Shown here: positions 15,307 to 24,685 of the stretch, piece by piece
Numbering within the stretch: the stretch's first letter is position 1
How the letters are laid out: the number at the start of each line of letters is the position of its first letter
Assembly (NCBI GenBank): GCA_027492485.1
Contig: JAPUER010000007.1
Span: 54,111 to 118,110, forward strand
Reading direction: 5' to 3'
Length of the DNA stretch: 64,000 nt
From: Betaproteobacteria bacterium
Lineage (GTDB): Bacteria > Pseudomonadota > Gammaproteobacteria > Burkholderiales > Casimicrobiaceae
Notes under the pieces: generated by a model
Told to the model about the DNA's origin: nothing
Seen by the model: only the letters and a program-made list of their open reading frames with translations
The model's database searches: none
Translations under genes and position numbers: made by a program

Positions 15307-17472
15307 ATGAACCGAAAATCATCCAATGCAGCGCTGGCCATTCTTCTGGGCGGCGCGTCCATCATCGCCCCTGCGTATGCGCAGGATGCCGGCAAACCGA
15401 TCCCGGGCGCCAACCTCCAATACGTCGGCGCCAATACCCGCATCGGTGTCGGCGTCGACAGCGACGGCAACGCCCGCGGCGAAGTGTTCCAGGTATTGCA
15501 GGGTGACGACAAGTCGGCGACGCTGGGCGAGCTGTGGGCGGCCCGCAATTCGGGCGGCGCCAAACTCTCGCACCACTGGACGGCGAACGGCGCCGCGGTC
15601 AACAAGCTGTTCGCCGCTTACGATCAGGGCGAAAGCGACTTGCGCAAGGCCACCATCGGCGGCGGCCAGGAATACGAGCGCTGGTTCTGGAATGCCTACG
15701 CCAGCAAGGGCCTGTCCGGCGCGCGGCTGGACTCGACCTCCAGCGTTGCCACGACGGTCACGCAGACCGGCAGCGACGCCGGGCGCCCGTTCGAACAGGA
15801 TGTCGTCACCACCGTCGTCACCCGCTCGTTCACCCGCGCCTACGACTGGGGCGTCGGCGCCCGCGCCGGTCACTTCTACGAGGCTGCGCTGCTGCGCGTC
15901 ACCGCCGGTATCGACTACGAATGGGGCAAATACTCGTCGCGACAATGGACGGGCACCCTGATTGCCGAGAAGTTTTTTGCCGGCTCACCCATTTCCATCG
16001 CGCTGTCCGGCGAGGTCTATCGCAAGAGCGGCGACTTCGAAGGCACCCGCAACGACCAGCGCGGCATGCTGATGCTGCGCTACGAATTCGGGGCGCCGAA
16101 GTCGAACTTCCGATCGAACAAGGTCAGCCGCATGGTCACCACGACCGAGCGGGTGCCCGATCCGAACTGGAAACCGCCGGTCGTTGCGGCGATCGGCGGC
16201 GACACCGCCGTGGCCGCCACCGCCGCGGGCAAGCCGCAGGAACCGGCCACCCGACTCGAAAAGCGGGTCAGCCGCGCCAATGCCAACGACGCCCAGGAGA
16301 CTTATTTCGACCTTGGGTCCGCCAAGCTGAAGCCGGCGGCGCTCAAGGAACTGGACGGTCTGGTCAGCCGCATTGCAGCACAGCGCCCCTATGTCGAGCT
16401 CAAGGTCAACGTGATCGGTCACACCTGCCCGACCGGCTCCGACCGCAACAATTTCGCGCTATCGAAGAAGCGTGCCGAAGTGGTCAAAGCCTATCTCGTC
16501 TCGAAGGGGGTACCGGACAATCTGGTAAGCACCGACGCCAAGGCCGGCAAATCGCCAAAGTATCCGGAAGTGAAAGGTCAGAGCTTCCGCAACCGCCGCG
16601 CCGACACCGACGTGCTGATCGTCAAGGAAAAGGTCGAGGAAGTCCGCGTTCCGGTCGCTGTCGTCTCCACACCAGCCCCGGCGACCGCGCCGGCTGCAGC
16701 ATCGGGCAAGCCGGCCGCCGTCACTGCCACCGCGCCAATGATCGAGCGTCAGGTGCAAAAGGAAGTGGTCGACGACGTGCCGAACAACTGGGTCAGCCGC
16801 GCGCTGCACAACAGCTCGCAGCACAAGACCGCGATCGACACCTATCGCTTTGCCGAAGTCACAACAAGCCAGGCAACCGGCGCCCGCCGCTACCTCAATC
16901 GTGCGCCGGGTGCCGTCAATGACGCCTACACGATCGACTGCAATGCCGCGGCCACCTTCAACGTGCTTGCCAATGACACCGATCCCGATGGCGACACGCT
17001 GACCATCGCCAGTGTCTCGACGCCGGGCAAAGGCACTGCTGCCATCTCGGCCGGCAAGATCGTCTACACGCCCAACACCAGCACTTGTTCCGCCGGCGCT
17101 ACCGACAGCTTCACCTATACTGTGAGCGACGGCAAGGGCGGCACCTCGACGGCAACGGTGAACGTCACCATCAACGCGGCGCCGAACAATCCGCCCATTG
17201 CGGCGGACGACCGTGTCGATGTGCCTTGCCGTGGCACCAAGTTGTTGACTACGCTGCTCGCCAATGACCGCGATCCGGATGGCGATCCACTTCGCATCAT
17301 TTCGCTGACTCAGCCGCCGGCAGGCTATGGCAAAGTCAGCATCACGGCCGACGGCAAAGCGGTGTTTTACGATGGCACTGACGCCTGCTACTACATGAGT
17401 GCCTTCACCTACACCATCAGCGATGGTCGTGGTGGCACGTCGACGGCAACGGTCACGCTGGTCGATCCCTGA
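15307..17472 (+). CDS. Outer-membrane OmpA-domain protein with two C-terminal Ig-like (VCBS/cadherin-like) repeats
   Basis: This 721-residue envelope protein has several parts in order. A signal peptide ends in APAYAQ. Residues 30-265 form a beta-rich region with alternating aromatic strands, probably a small outer-membrane barrel. Residues about 330-440 are an OmpA C-terminal peptidoglycan-binding domain (TYFDLGSAKLKP, then RAEVVKAYLVSKGV, then RNRRADTDV). A Pro/Ala linker follows. Residues 535-622 and 628-721 are two Ig-like repeats, each with an ANDxDPDGDxL calcium-site motif and a SFTYT(V/I)SDG(K/R)GGTSTATV ending. Each repeat holds two cysteines that may form a disulfide. Having the repeats after the OmpA domain is unusual. 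An intrinsic terminator follows. Confidence 0.85.
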   Translation: MNRKSSNAALAILLGGASIIAPAYAQDAGKPIPGANLQYVGANTRIGVGVDSDGNARGEVFQVLQGDDKSATLGELWAARNSGGAKLSHHWTANGAAVNKLFAAYDQGESDLRKATIGGGQEYERWFWNAYASKGLSGARLDSTSSVATTVTQTGSDAGRPFEQDVVTTVVTRSFTRAYDWGVGARAGHFYEAALLRVTAGIDYEWGKYSSRQWTGTLIAEKFFAGSPISIALSGEVYRKSGDFEGTRNDQRGMLMLRYEFGAPKSNFRSNKVSRMVTTTERVPDPNWKPPVVAAIGGDTAVAATAAGKPQEPATRLEKRVSRANANDAQETYFDLGSAKLKPAALKELDGLVSRIAAQRPYVELKVNVIGHTCPTGSDRNNFALSKKRAEVVKAYLVSKGVPDNLVSTDAKAGKSPKYPEVKGQSFRNRRADTDVLIVKEKVEEVRVPVAVVSTPAPATAPAAASGKPAAVTATAPMIERQVQKEVVDDVPNNWVSRALHNSSQHKTAIDTYRFAEVTTSQATGARRYLNRAPGAVNDAYTIDCNAAATFNVLANDTDPDGDTLTIASVSTPGKGTAAISAGKIVYTPNTSTCSAGATDSFTYTVSDGKGGTSTATVNVTINAAPNNPPIAADDRVDVPCRGTKLLTTLLANDRDPDGDPLRIISLTQPPAGYGKVSITADGKAVFYDGTDACYYMSAFTYTISDGRGGTSTATVTLVDP

Positions 17473-17490
17473 TCGCCCGTTGAATCCGAG

Positions 17491-17519
17491 GAAAAAGGGC
17501 CACGCGATGGCCCTTTTTC
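17491..17519 (+). terminator. Intrinsic terminator after the OmpA/Ig-repeat gene
   Basis: A 12-bp stem (GAAAAAGGGCCA with TGGCCCTTTTTC) closes a CGCGA loop and ends in a T-tract, 18 bases after the stop codon. It is a canonical Rho-independent terminator and is symmetrical enough to work in both directions. Confidence 0.9.
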
Positions 17520-17648
17520 CATTGGCGGGCCGATTGCTTACAGCTGGGAAGTGCCGTGCACGACACCAGGTTCGGACGGAACCCGATTAGACTGTAGTAA
17601 CCGCATGTTCCTTCAGAGTCGGCCCGGCATTGCCGTGCCAATACTTCA

Positions 17649-18167
17649 ATGAAACGAATCGTGGTCGTACACCATTCCGCCAGCGGTGGCACGCGCGCCT
17701 TGGTGACTGCGTTGCGTGACGGCGCCCGCAGTGTTGACGACATTAGCGTGATGACGCGCTCGGCGACGATTGCGGCAACCAGCGATGTGCTTAACGCCGA
17801 CGCGCTGGTCTTTGCCACGCCGGAAAACTTCGGCTACATGGCGGGAACACTGAAGGCGTTTTTCGATCGTGTCTTCTACGCCTGCATGGCCGACACGACA
17901 TCACAGGGCGGCGGCGTCGACAGCAGGCTGGCGGGCCGGCCGTATGCGGTGCTGGTTTGCGCCGGCAACGATGGCAGCGGCGCAATGCAGAGCATCGACC
18001 GCATCGTGACAGGCTGGCGCCTGCGCAAGGCGCATCCGGGCATCATTGCCCGCCGCGTGGGCGGCGAGGCCGGTTCATCGCGCGGCGAACTGGCCAGTGC
18101 CGATCTCGATGCAGCGCGCGAGCTTGGCGCGCTGATGGCCGAAGCGCTGGCGATCGGGGCGTTGTAG
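17649..18167 (+). CDS. Flavodoxin-like NAD(P)H-dependent FMN reductase family protein
   Basis: This 172-residue protein has a flavodoxin-like fold. It starts with strand RIVVVHHSASGGT, whose loop would bind the FMN phosphate. LVFATPENFGYMAGTLKAFFDRVFY follows, the signature of the NADPH-dependent FMN reductase/flavodoxin superfamily (PENFGYM-x-G-x-LKAFFDR). It is therefore likely an FMN-binding oxidoreductase in the cytoplasm. The electron acceptor is unknown. It stands alone between the terminator and the convergent S49 peptidase gene, 28 bases away. Confidence 0.83.
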   Translation: MKRIVVVHHSASGGTRALVTALRDGARSVDDISVMTRSATIAATSDVLNADALVFATPENFGYMAGTLKAFFDRVFYACMADTTSQGGGVDSRLAGRPYAVLVCAGNDGSGAMQSIDRIVTGWRLRKAHPGIIARRVGGEAGSSRGELASADLDAARELGALMAEALAIGAL

Positions 18168-18195
18168 ACCGGGAGCCGGCAAGCGGCTCCGGGCG

Positions 18196-19152
18196 TTACT
18201 TCCAGCCCGCCTTGCCCATCGCTTGCACGACCCCGGCGCCGAAGCTGGTGCCGAGCTTGCGCGCAAACTTGTCGAAGGCGTTTTCCTCGACGGTGTAGTC
18301 GATCAGGTCTTCCGCCTTGGTGACGTCGCGCGCCACACTGTCGACCGAACCGATGGCATCGGCCAGGCCGTTCTCGACCGCCTTGTTGCCACTCCATATC
18401 AGGCCGGTGAACAGGCCCGGCGTGTTCAGCTTGAGGCGGTCGCCGCGACCATCCTTGACCGCCTTGATGAACTGCTGGTGCACCTCGCCAAGCATGGCCT
18501 CAAGGTGCGCCTTTTGCTCCGGCTTTACCGGCGAGAACGGGTCCATGAATGCCTTGTTCTCTCCGGCCGTCACCGTGCGCGACTCAACGCCGAGCTTGTC
18601 CATCGCCTTCTCGACGCCGAAGCCGTGGAAGATCACGCCAATGGAGCCGACCAGACTCGATCCGTCGACGAAGATCTTGTCGGCAGCGGACGCCACGTAG
18701 TAGCCGCCGGACGCGCACATTTCGTCGACGACGACGTACAGCGGCTTGTCCTGATAGTCCTTGCGCAGGCGGCGAATCTCGTCGTAGATGCGCGAAGACT
18801 GCACCGGCGAGCCGCCAGGGCTATTGATATTGAGCACCACGGCAACGCTGTCGGGATCCTGGAATGCCGCAGCCAACGCCGCGTTGATGTTCTCGGCGCT
18901 CGCCTTGCCGTGATCGTCGATTTCACCTTCCAGCCGGACCAGCGCCGTATGCCGTCCGGAGCGATCTCCGCTGCCGCCGCCATGACCAATCCAGCCCATC
19001 ACTGCGGCAAACACCGCCAGCGCCAGCAGCAACCAGAGCAGCCGGAAGAAGATCGACCAGCGGCGACGGGCGCGCTGCTCGCTAAGGTTCATCTGGGCCA
19101 GCTTGGTAACGAGTTCCCGTTCCCAGCCGGGCTGCGACGGCAGTTGATCCAT
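18196..19152 (-). CDS. S49 family signal-peptide peptidase (SppA-like)
   Basis: This 318-residue membrane peptidase is predicted to degrade cleaved signal peptides or membrane proteins. It has an N-terminal cytoplasmic tail and one membrane helix (about residues 33-55), then a single S49 protease domain of the short bacterial SppA type. VLNINSPGGSPVQS forms the oxyanion strand. The nucleophile is S148 in CASGGYYVASAADKI, and the general base is K200 in GENKAFMDPFSP. A GTG three codons upstream is an alternative start. It lies 17 bases downstream of the phosphatase gene and is probably cotranscribed with it and rluC. Confidence 0.9.
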   Translation of the reverse strand: MDQLPSQPGWERELVTKLAQMNLSEQRARRRWSIFFRLLWLLLALAVFAAVMGWIGHGGGSGDRSGRHTALVRLEGEIDDHGKASAENINAALAAAFQDPDSVAVVLNINSPGGSPVQSSRIYDEIRRLRKDYQDKPLYVVVDEMCASGGYYVASAADKIFVDGSSLVGSIGVIFHGFGVEKAMDKLGVESRTVTAGENKAFMDPFSPVKPEQKAHLEAMLGEVHQQFIKAVKDGRGDRLKLNTPGLFTGLIWSGNKAVENGLADAIGSVDSVARDVTKAEDLIDYTVEENAFDKFARKLGTSFGAGVVQAMGKAGWK

Positions 19153-19169
19153 GGGGTCCACTTTGCAAT

Positions 19170-19829
19170 TCAGGCGTTGGTTTCGAGGAAATGGCGCAAC
19201 GCAAACACCGAATCTACCAGTGTCAGCGCTCGCTGTGCTTTCAGCAGGGCGGGATCGTGGGCGCCATAGGTGACACCGATGGCCTCGGCGCCGGCGTTTT
19301 CGGCCAGCTGCAGGTCATGTGTCGTGTCGCCAATCATCACCGCCTGCGACGGCTGCATGGCGGTCGCGTCGAAGATCGCGTGCAGCATGCCGGGATGCGG
19401 CTTGGAAAAGCCTTCGTCGGCACAGCGCGACGCCACGAAGTATTCGCGCAATCCGAGCGTATCGAAGGCGCGGTCGAGCCCCCGGCGCGACTTGCCGGTC
19501 GCCACCGCCAGCCAGTGCCCACGCGCCTTCAACGCCGCCAGCATGTCGGCGACACCGTCGAAGAGCACGATCTCGTTCTCGCCCGCCAGGAAGTGATGGC
19601 GATAGCGCTGCGTCAGCGGCAGCAAATCTTCCTCGCGCAGCGTCGGCACCGCGTGTTCGAGCGCGGGCCGCAGCCCCAGGCCGATGATGTAGGAGGCCTG
19701 CTCGTCGGTCGGCACCGGATAGTGCAGATCGGCCGCTGCCCGCTGCAGGGCGCGACGGATCACGGCGGTGGAGTCGGCCAGCGTGCCGTCCCAGTCGAAC
19801 ACGATCAGCGGATAACGACATTCACTCAT
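19170..19829 (-). CDS. HAD-IA phosphatase, phosphoglycolate-phosphatase-like
   Basis: This 219-residue hydrolase has HAD motif I (VFDWDGTLADS), motif II in AVATGKSRRG, the catalytic Lys in GFSKPHPGML, and motif III (MIGDTTHDLQLAENAGA). The helical cap lies between motif I and motif II, as in Gph and PGMB types. In betaproteobacteria a homologue sits between rluC and sppA exactly as here, and it is often annotated gph. The natural substrate could be 2-phosphoglycolate or another small phosphate ester. The spacing to rluC is 18 bases. Confidence 0.88.
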   Translation of the reverse strand: MSECRYPLIVFDWDGTLADSTAVIRRALQRAAADLHYPVPTDEQASYIIGLGLRPALEHAVPTLREEDLLPLTQRYRHHFLAGENEIVLFDGVADMLAALKARGHWLAVATGKSRRGLDRAFDTLGLREYFVASRCADEGFSKPHPGMLHAIFDATAMQPSQAVMIGDTTHDLQLAENAGAEAIGVTYGAHDPALLKAQRALTLVDSVFALRHFLETNA

Positions 19830-19847
19830 TGTGACCTCACCAGGCTT

Positions 19848-20879
19848 TCAGACGCGACCATCGGGCGTCGCGCCACCGTACCAGAATCTGGCCAGTTCCT
19901 TTGGCAGCGGTGCTTCGACGGTAACCGACTGGCCGGTCACCGGATGCTCGAAAGTAAACGATTTCGCGTGCAGGAACATGCGCCGCAGCGGCACCGGCTG
20001 CTGCGCACGCAGCAGCTTGTTCCACGCCGGATCGCCATATTTGTCGTCACCCGCGATCGGAAAACCCAGATGCTGCAGGTGCACCCGAATCTGATGCGTA
20101 CGCCCTGTTTTCAGTTCTGCCTCCAGCAGGCTCATCGCCGACCGCCGCTCCAGCAGATTGAAGATGGTGTGTGCAAACTGCCCCTCGTCGGCATTCACCT
20201 CGACGCGCCGCTCTCCGTCCGCACGAGTGTATTTTGCAAGTGGCGCCTTGACATGCTGGCGATCATTCACCCATTCGCCCTTGACGGCCGCCAGATAACG
20301 CTTGTCCCCCGACTTTTCGCGCAGCGTGTCGTGCATGCCGACCAGGCCAGCGCGGGTCTTGGCGATGAGCAGCACGCCGGAAGTGTCGCGGTCGAGTCGG
20401 TGCACGAGTTCCAGCAGCGGCGCCTGTGGTCGCGCCATGCGCAGTTGCTCAATGACGCCGAAGCTGACGCCGGAACCACCATGCACCGCCACGCCGGCGG
20501 GTTTGTCGACCGCCAGCAGGTGCTGGTCTTCCCACAGAACCGGATGCGGGAACTCGCCCAATGCCGCCGAAACCGGCGCCGATTCGGCCATCCGGACCGG
20601 CGGAACCCGGACTTCATCGCCGGCGCCCAACTTGGTTTCCGCGCGCACCCGCCCGCCATTTACGCGCACTTCACCGGAGCGGATGATGCGGTAAACGTGC
20701 GTCTTGGGCACGCCTTTTAGCTCACGAATCAGGAAATTATCGACACGCTGACCGGCGTAGTCTTCAGCTACCCGAAGATGGCGAACTTTGGCGCCGGCGG
20801 CACTTGGCTCGTCGGCGGCCTCGCGGGAAGCCGCCGCCGGGGCAGAAAATTGCCGAGAAACGCGTCCTAAGTCCTTCAT
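19848..20879 (-). CDS. rluC: 23S rRNA pseudouridine synthase RluC
   Basis: The enzyme converts three uridines of 23S rRNA (E. coli 955, 2504, 2580) to pseudouridine. The 343-residue protein has an S4 RNA-binding domain at about 40-100 (QRVDNFLIRELKGVPKTHVYRIIRSGEVRVNGGR). A RluA-family catalytic domain follows, with HRLDRDTSGVLLIAKT (catalytic Asp 163) and the GRTHQIRVHLQHLGFPIAGDDKYG motif. It is divergent from rne with a long shared upstream region, an arrangement conserved in betaproteobacteria and reminiscent of the E. coli rluC/rne pair. It is probably the first gene of an operon with the phosphatase and peptidase. Confidence 0.94.
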   Translation of the reverse strand: MKDLGRVSRQFSAPAAASREAADEPSAAGAKVRHLRVAEDYAGQRVDNFLIRELKGVPKTHVYRIIRSGEVRVNGGRVRAETKLGAGDEVRVPPVRMAESAPVSAALGEFPHPVLWEDQHLLAVDKPAGVAVHGGSGVSFGVIEQLRMARPQAPLLELVHRLDRDTSGVLLIAKTRAGLVGMHDTLREKSGDKRYLAAVKGEWVNDRQHVKAPLAKYTRADGERRVEVNADEGQFAHTIFNLLERRSAMSLLEAELKTGRTHQIRVHLQHLGFPIAGDDKYGDPAWNKLLRAQQPVPLRRMFLHAKSFTFEHPVTGQSVTVEAPLPKELARFWYGGATPDGRV

Positions 20880-21474
20880 TTGCCTTATAATTTAACTGTT
20901 GACGCGGTTCGAAGGAGCCGCGCCATTTTGAATCCGGAGCACGGGTCCAAGCCACCAATTGGCGCTTTCTGGGTGACTATCATGGAAAGCGTGGGCGATT
21001 GCAGGGTCAGCAATGATCCGCTTCGCGTCAGGTGCGCAGGATCCACGCGGATTCCACGGTCAAGCCGCCACCGGGAAAAGCGGCGATTGTAAGAGTTCAG
21101 CCACCGCGCGGCGCCTTTCGTTGCTCGCTGGCCTGTGAAAAAGATTGAAGCGGGGCCGCCGGTTATCGCAGGCGAGTCCCAAGAAGAAAATTCGTAATGA
21201 ACCCGCGCACCAGCGCTTGCAGCGTGAGTCTCCCGGTCAGCGACCCGACTCCCGTACTGTCCGCCCCGACGACGCCGGCACCATGTGTGCACGCGTTGCT
21301 TTCGCGGTCCGGCAATGTCAAGGTTCTGCCGTCCATCCGTCAGGCAACGATTTTTCTGTTCCGATCTATGCGCCCGTCCTCGCCTGCGCCCCGCGCCGCG
21401 AGAGTCGGTGACGTTTCACCGGTCTAGCAGCACCAGCCTGGCTCCCCGCTCGTTCGCTGAACGGGAAGGTACGC
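20880..21474 (+). promoter_or_regulatory. Long rluC-rne intergenic region and rne leader
   Basis: These 595 bases hold no convincing gene. The rluC-proximal end has an AT-rich island (TATAAT-like, near 20886) that is the best candidate for divergent promoters. The remaining part is GC-rich and would form a structured rne leader if transcription starts near that island. In E. coli the rne 5' leader is several hundred bases long and mediates autoregulation by RNase E. The length here makes a similar role plausible, but no conserved hairpin was verified. Confidence 0.45.
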
Positions 21475-24249
21475 ATGAAACGCATGCTGTTCAATGCAAC
21501 CCAGTCGGAAGAACTGCGGGTTGCCATCGTCGACGGTCAGAAACTCATCGACCTCGACATCGAGTCTGCTTCCAAGGAGCAGCGCAAAAGCAATATCTAC
21601 AAAGGCACCGTCACCCGCGTCGAGCCGTCGCTGGAAGCCTGCTTCGTCGACTACGGCACCGAACGCAACGGCTTTCTGCCGTTCAAGGAAATCGCCCGTT
21701 CCGTACTCTCGGGCGACGCCGATGTCAGCCGCAACAAGATCGCCGACAGTCTCAGGGTCGGCCAGGAACTGATCGTCCAGGTCGAAAAGGACGAGCGCGG
21801 CAACAAGGGCGCGGCGCTGACCAGCTTCGTTTCGCTCGCTGGCCGCTATCTGGTGCTGATGCCGAACAACCCGCGCGGTGGTGGCGTCTCGCGCCGTATC
21901 GAAGGCGAAGACCGCAACGAACTGCGCGACACCATGGCGCAACTCGAAGTGCCGAACGGCATGAGCATAATTGCCCGCACCGCCGGCATCGGCCGTTCGG
22001 TCGAAGAGCTGCAATGGGACTTGAACTACCTGCTGCAACTGTGGACCGCCATCGACGGCGCTGCCCAGGGCAACAAGGCGCCGCTGCTGATCTATCAGGA
22101 ATCAAGCCTCGTCATCCGCGCCATCCGCGACTACTACACGCAGGACATCGGCGAGATCCTGATCGACACCGAGGACATCTGCGAGCAGGCCAAGGGTTTC
22201 ATGGGCCATGTGATGCCCAACACCGTGAGCCGCGTCAAGCTCTATCGCGACGATGTGCCGCTGTTCTCGCGTTTCCAGATCGAACACCAGATCGAGAGCG
22301 CGTTCAGTCGCACGGTCAACCTGCCCTCGGGCGGCGCCATCGTGATCGATCACACCGAAGCGCTGGTCTCGATCGACGTCAACTCGGCGCGCGCCACCAA
22401 GGGCGGCGACATCGAAACGACCGCGTTCAACACCAACCTCGAAGCTGCTGAAGAAGTTGCGCGGCAGCTGCGCTTGCGCGATCTCGGCGGCCTCGTGGTT
22501 GTCGACTTCATCGACATGGAGTCGTCCAAGCATCAGCGCGAAGTCGAGGACAAGCTGCGCGACGCCATGAAGCTCGACCGCGCCCGCGTGCAGCTCGGCA
22601 AGATCTCGCGCTTCGGCCTCATGGAGCTGTCGCGTCAGCGCCTGAAGCCCTCGCTCGGTGAGTCGGCCCATCTGCCCTGCCCGCGCTGCCACGGCACCGG
22701 CCACATCCGCTCGACCGAATCGATCGCGCTGCACATCCTGCGCATCATCCAGGAAGAGGCGATGAAGGACAACAGCGCCCAGGTCGTGGCGCAGGTTCCG
22801 GTCGACGTTGCGACCTATCTGCTCAACGAGAAGCGCTTCGACATCCAGTCGCTCGAATCGCGTCTCAAGGTCAGCGTGGTGCTGATCCCCAACATGTATC
22901 TCGAGACGCCGAACTACACCGTGCAGCGCTTGAAGCATGACGAGCTCAACTCGGCGGAACCGCTGCCGACCAGCTACAAGATGGTCGAGCGCCCGGAACA
23001 GGTCGATCCGGTCGAGGCGATCAAGCAGGAAGCCAACGAAGTCCGCGTCGAAGCGGCCGTCAAGGGCATCACTCCGGCGCAGCCGGCACCGGTCGTCGAG
23101 CCGAAACCGGAGACGCCGGTCGCGGCACCGGCCCCGATGGCGGTTGCACCGATGCAGAAGGCCGGCCTCTGGGCCCGCGTCAAATCGATCTTCGGCATCG
23201 AGGCCGCCGCGCCTGAAGTCGCTGCCCAGCCGGTGAAGGCCGAGGAGAAGAAACGCGATGACCGGCGCGATGGCGGGCGCGATCGTGGCGAGCGTGGCGA
23301 CCGCGGTCGTCGCGATCGCAATGACCGTGGCGACCGCAATGGTCGTGGCGATCGCCGCGAAGACCGCAAGGATCGCAACGAACGCGATCGCGGCGACCGC
23401 AAGGACCGCGGCGACGGCAAGCGCGACGAACGCAAGGACCGCAACGATCGTGGCGATCGCAACGAAAGCAAGCTGCGCGAGGGCCGCGAACCGCGCGACA
23501 AGCAGGTCGTGGCAGCGGCCGCCGAAAACGGTGCCGTGACCAGCGGCGCAGCGGCGGGCGACCAGCAGCGTCCACCGCGCGGCGAGCGTCAGGAGCGTGG
23601 CGAGCGCGGTGAGCGTGGTCCGCGTCGTGAACGTGGCGAGCGCGGCGAACGTCCGCCGCGCGACGTCAACGCAGCGCCCGCGGAAGCGCCGGTAACCGAC
23701 GCCGCCGTGAACGCCGAGGTGCCAAGCGTGACGACCGCTGTCGCCGCACCGGATGGTGCAGTGCGTCCGGAACGTGGCGAGCGCGGCGAACGTGGATCGC
23801 GCCGTCGCGATCGCGACAACCGCGACAATCGTGAAGGCCGTGGCGAAGAACAAGGCGAACGCCGTCGCGAACGCCACGATCGTGGCCCGCGCAGCGACAA
23901 CGCCGACGCCGCGCCGGCAAGCACGGTAAACGGTCATGCGCCGGTCGCCGAGGCACCAGTAGCTGCCGCGGCACCGCAACCGGCACCGATAGCGGTATCG
24001 GCCCCCGCCCCGGCGCCGGTCGCCGAAGTTCCGCGTGAAGCGGCCAAGGCCTTTACCTATGCGCTTCCGACCGATGCCGGTTTGCAGATGATGGAAACCC
24101 GCTCCACGGGCAGCCCTGCCCAGGTCGCGGCCGAAGAACCGGTCAAACGTGGCCGTGCCCGTCCGCCGCGCGCCGAAGTTGCCGCCGAACCCATGCAGAT
24201 GGTGGAAACCGGCAAACAAGCGACGCAACCGGAAACCGCGCAGCAATAG
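21475..24249 (+). CDS. rne: Ribonuclease E
   Basis: This is the endoribonuclease of the RNA degradosome (924 residues). The S1 domain is at about 36-118 ([18 protein letters not shown]). The catalytic metal-binding aspartates are D301 ([14 protein letters not shown]) and D344 (VVVDFIDM). The Zn-link cysteines C402 and C405 lie in [12 protein letters not shown]. After about residue 510 the protein is disordered. It contains a short amphipathic stretch (ARVKSIFG) that could be the membrane-targeting helix, then long Arg/Asp/Gly tracts of the type [10 protein letters not shown], Ala/Pro linkers and a conserved-looking C-terminal end. The tail would bind RNA and degradosome partners. GGAAGG precedes the ATG and an intrinsic terminator follows. 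Confidence 0.96.
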   Translation: MKRMLFNATQSEELRVAIVDGQKLIDLDIESASKEQRKSNIYKGTVTRVEPSLEACFVDYGTERNGFLPFKEIARSVLSGDADVSRNKIADSLRVGQELIVQVEKDERGNKGAALTSFVSLAGRYLVLMPNNPRGGGVSRRIEGEDRNELRDTMAQLEVPNGMSIIARTAGIGRSVEELQWDLNYLLQLWTAIDGAAQGNKAPLLIYQESSLVIRAIRDYYTQDIGEILIDTEDICEQAKGFMGHVMPNTVSRVKLYRDDVPLFSRFQIEHQIESAFSRTVNLPSGGAIVIDHTEALVSIDVNSARATKGGDIETTAFNTNLEAAEEVARQLRLRDLGGLVVVDFIDMESSKHQREVEDKLRDAMKLDRARVQLGKISRFGLMELSRQRLKPSLGESAHLPCPRCHGTGHIRSTESIALHILRIIQEEAMKDNSAQVVAQVPVDVATYLLNEKRFDIQSLESRLKVSVVLIPNMYLETPNYTVQRLKHDELNSAEPLPTSYKMVERPEQVDPVEAIKQEANEVRVEAAVKGITPAQPAPVVEPKPETPVAAPAPMAVAPMQKAGLWARVKSIFGIEAAAPEVAAQPVKAEEKKRDDRRDGGRDRGERGDRGRRDRNDRGDRNGRGDRREDRKDRNERDRGDRKDRGDGKRDERKDRNDRGDRNESKLREGREPRDKQVVAAAAENGAVTSGAAAGDQQRPPRGERQERGERGERGPRRERGERGERPPRDVNAAPAEAPVTDAAVNAEVPSVTTAVAAPDGAVRPERGERGERGSRRRDRDNRDNREGRGEEQGERRRERHDRGPRSDNADAAPASTVNGHAPVAEAPVAAAAPQPAPIAVSAPAPAPVAEVPREAAKAFTYALPTDAGLQMMETRSTGSPAQVAAEEPVKRGRARPPRAEVAAEPMQMVETGKQATQPETAQQ

Positions 24250-24263
24250 CGCATCCGGACGGA

Positions 24264-24291
24264 AAAAAGGCCTCGCTCACGAGGCCTTTTT
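24264..24291. terminator. Bidirectional intrinsic terminator between rne and the copper operon
   Basis: A 12-bp stem (AAAAAGGCCTCG with CGAGGCCTTTTT) closes a CTCA loop. A-tract and T-tract flank it symmetrically. It lies 14 bases after rne and 18 bases after the end of the convergent cusF-like gene, so it can end both transcripts. Confidence 0.92.
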
Positions 24292-24309
24292 CTTGCAACC
24301 CGGAGACGA

Positions 24310-24654
24310 TTACTTTACCCGTTCGATGACGGTCACCCAGTAGCTTCCCTTGTCCTTTTCGGCTCGAAAGCGGATGCGGTCGCCTGCCTGAAGCTGGTCC
24401 AGCAAGGCGGCATCCTTGACATTGAACGACATCGTCATCGGCGGCATGTCGAGATTTTTGATCTCGCCGTGTTTCAGCGTGATCTTGCGATTGTCGGGAT
24501 CGACCTTTCGCACTTCGCCTTCGCTCAACTCGGCCTGCAAGGCAGTGGCCGCCGGCACGGGTGTCTGCGCGACGCTCACCGACGACGCGCCGGTAACAGC
24601 AACCAATGCAAGCGCCGCAAGGCCTGCACGGGCAGCAGAAAAAATTTTTTTCAT
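24310..24654 (-). CDS. cusF: Periplasmic copper/silver-binding protein, CusF family
   Basis: This 114-residue protein has a signal peptide (ending SVSVAQT) and a small OB-fold domain. The metal site is read as H62 (LKHGEIKN) with M73 and M75 (DMPPMTMSF). The tryptophan that caps copper in E. coli CusF (NWPEMTM) is replaced by M70. It likely binds Cu(I) in the periplasm and passes it to an efflux or oxidase partner. It is the last gene of a leftward copper operon with an oxidase, a cupredoxin and a TolC-like protein. No cusA or cusB is present in the window, so the partner differs from the classic Cus system. Confidence 0.92.
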   Translation of the reverse strand: MKKIFSAARAGLAALALVAVTGASSVSVAQTPVPAATALQAELSEGEVRKVDPDNRKITLKHGEIKNLDMPPMTMSFNVKDAALLDQLQAGDRIRFRAEKDKGSYWVTVIERVK

Positions 24655-24685
24655 CAGTGTCTCTCCGATTCTCTGGTGATTGACG

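Noticed and set aside
20880-21092. Short plus-strand open frame in the rne leader as a leader peptide gene
   Set aside because: It has no ribosome-binding site and begins directly at the rluC start region. Composition is like other chance frames.
22102-24246. Long minus-strand open frame opposite rne
   Set aside because: Repeated low-complexity residues mirror the Arg/Asp/Gly tail of RNase E. No start signal or domain is visible.
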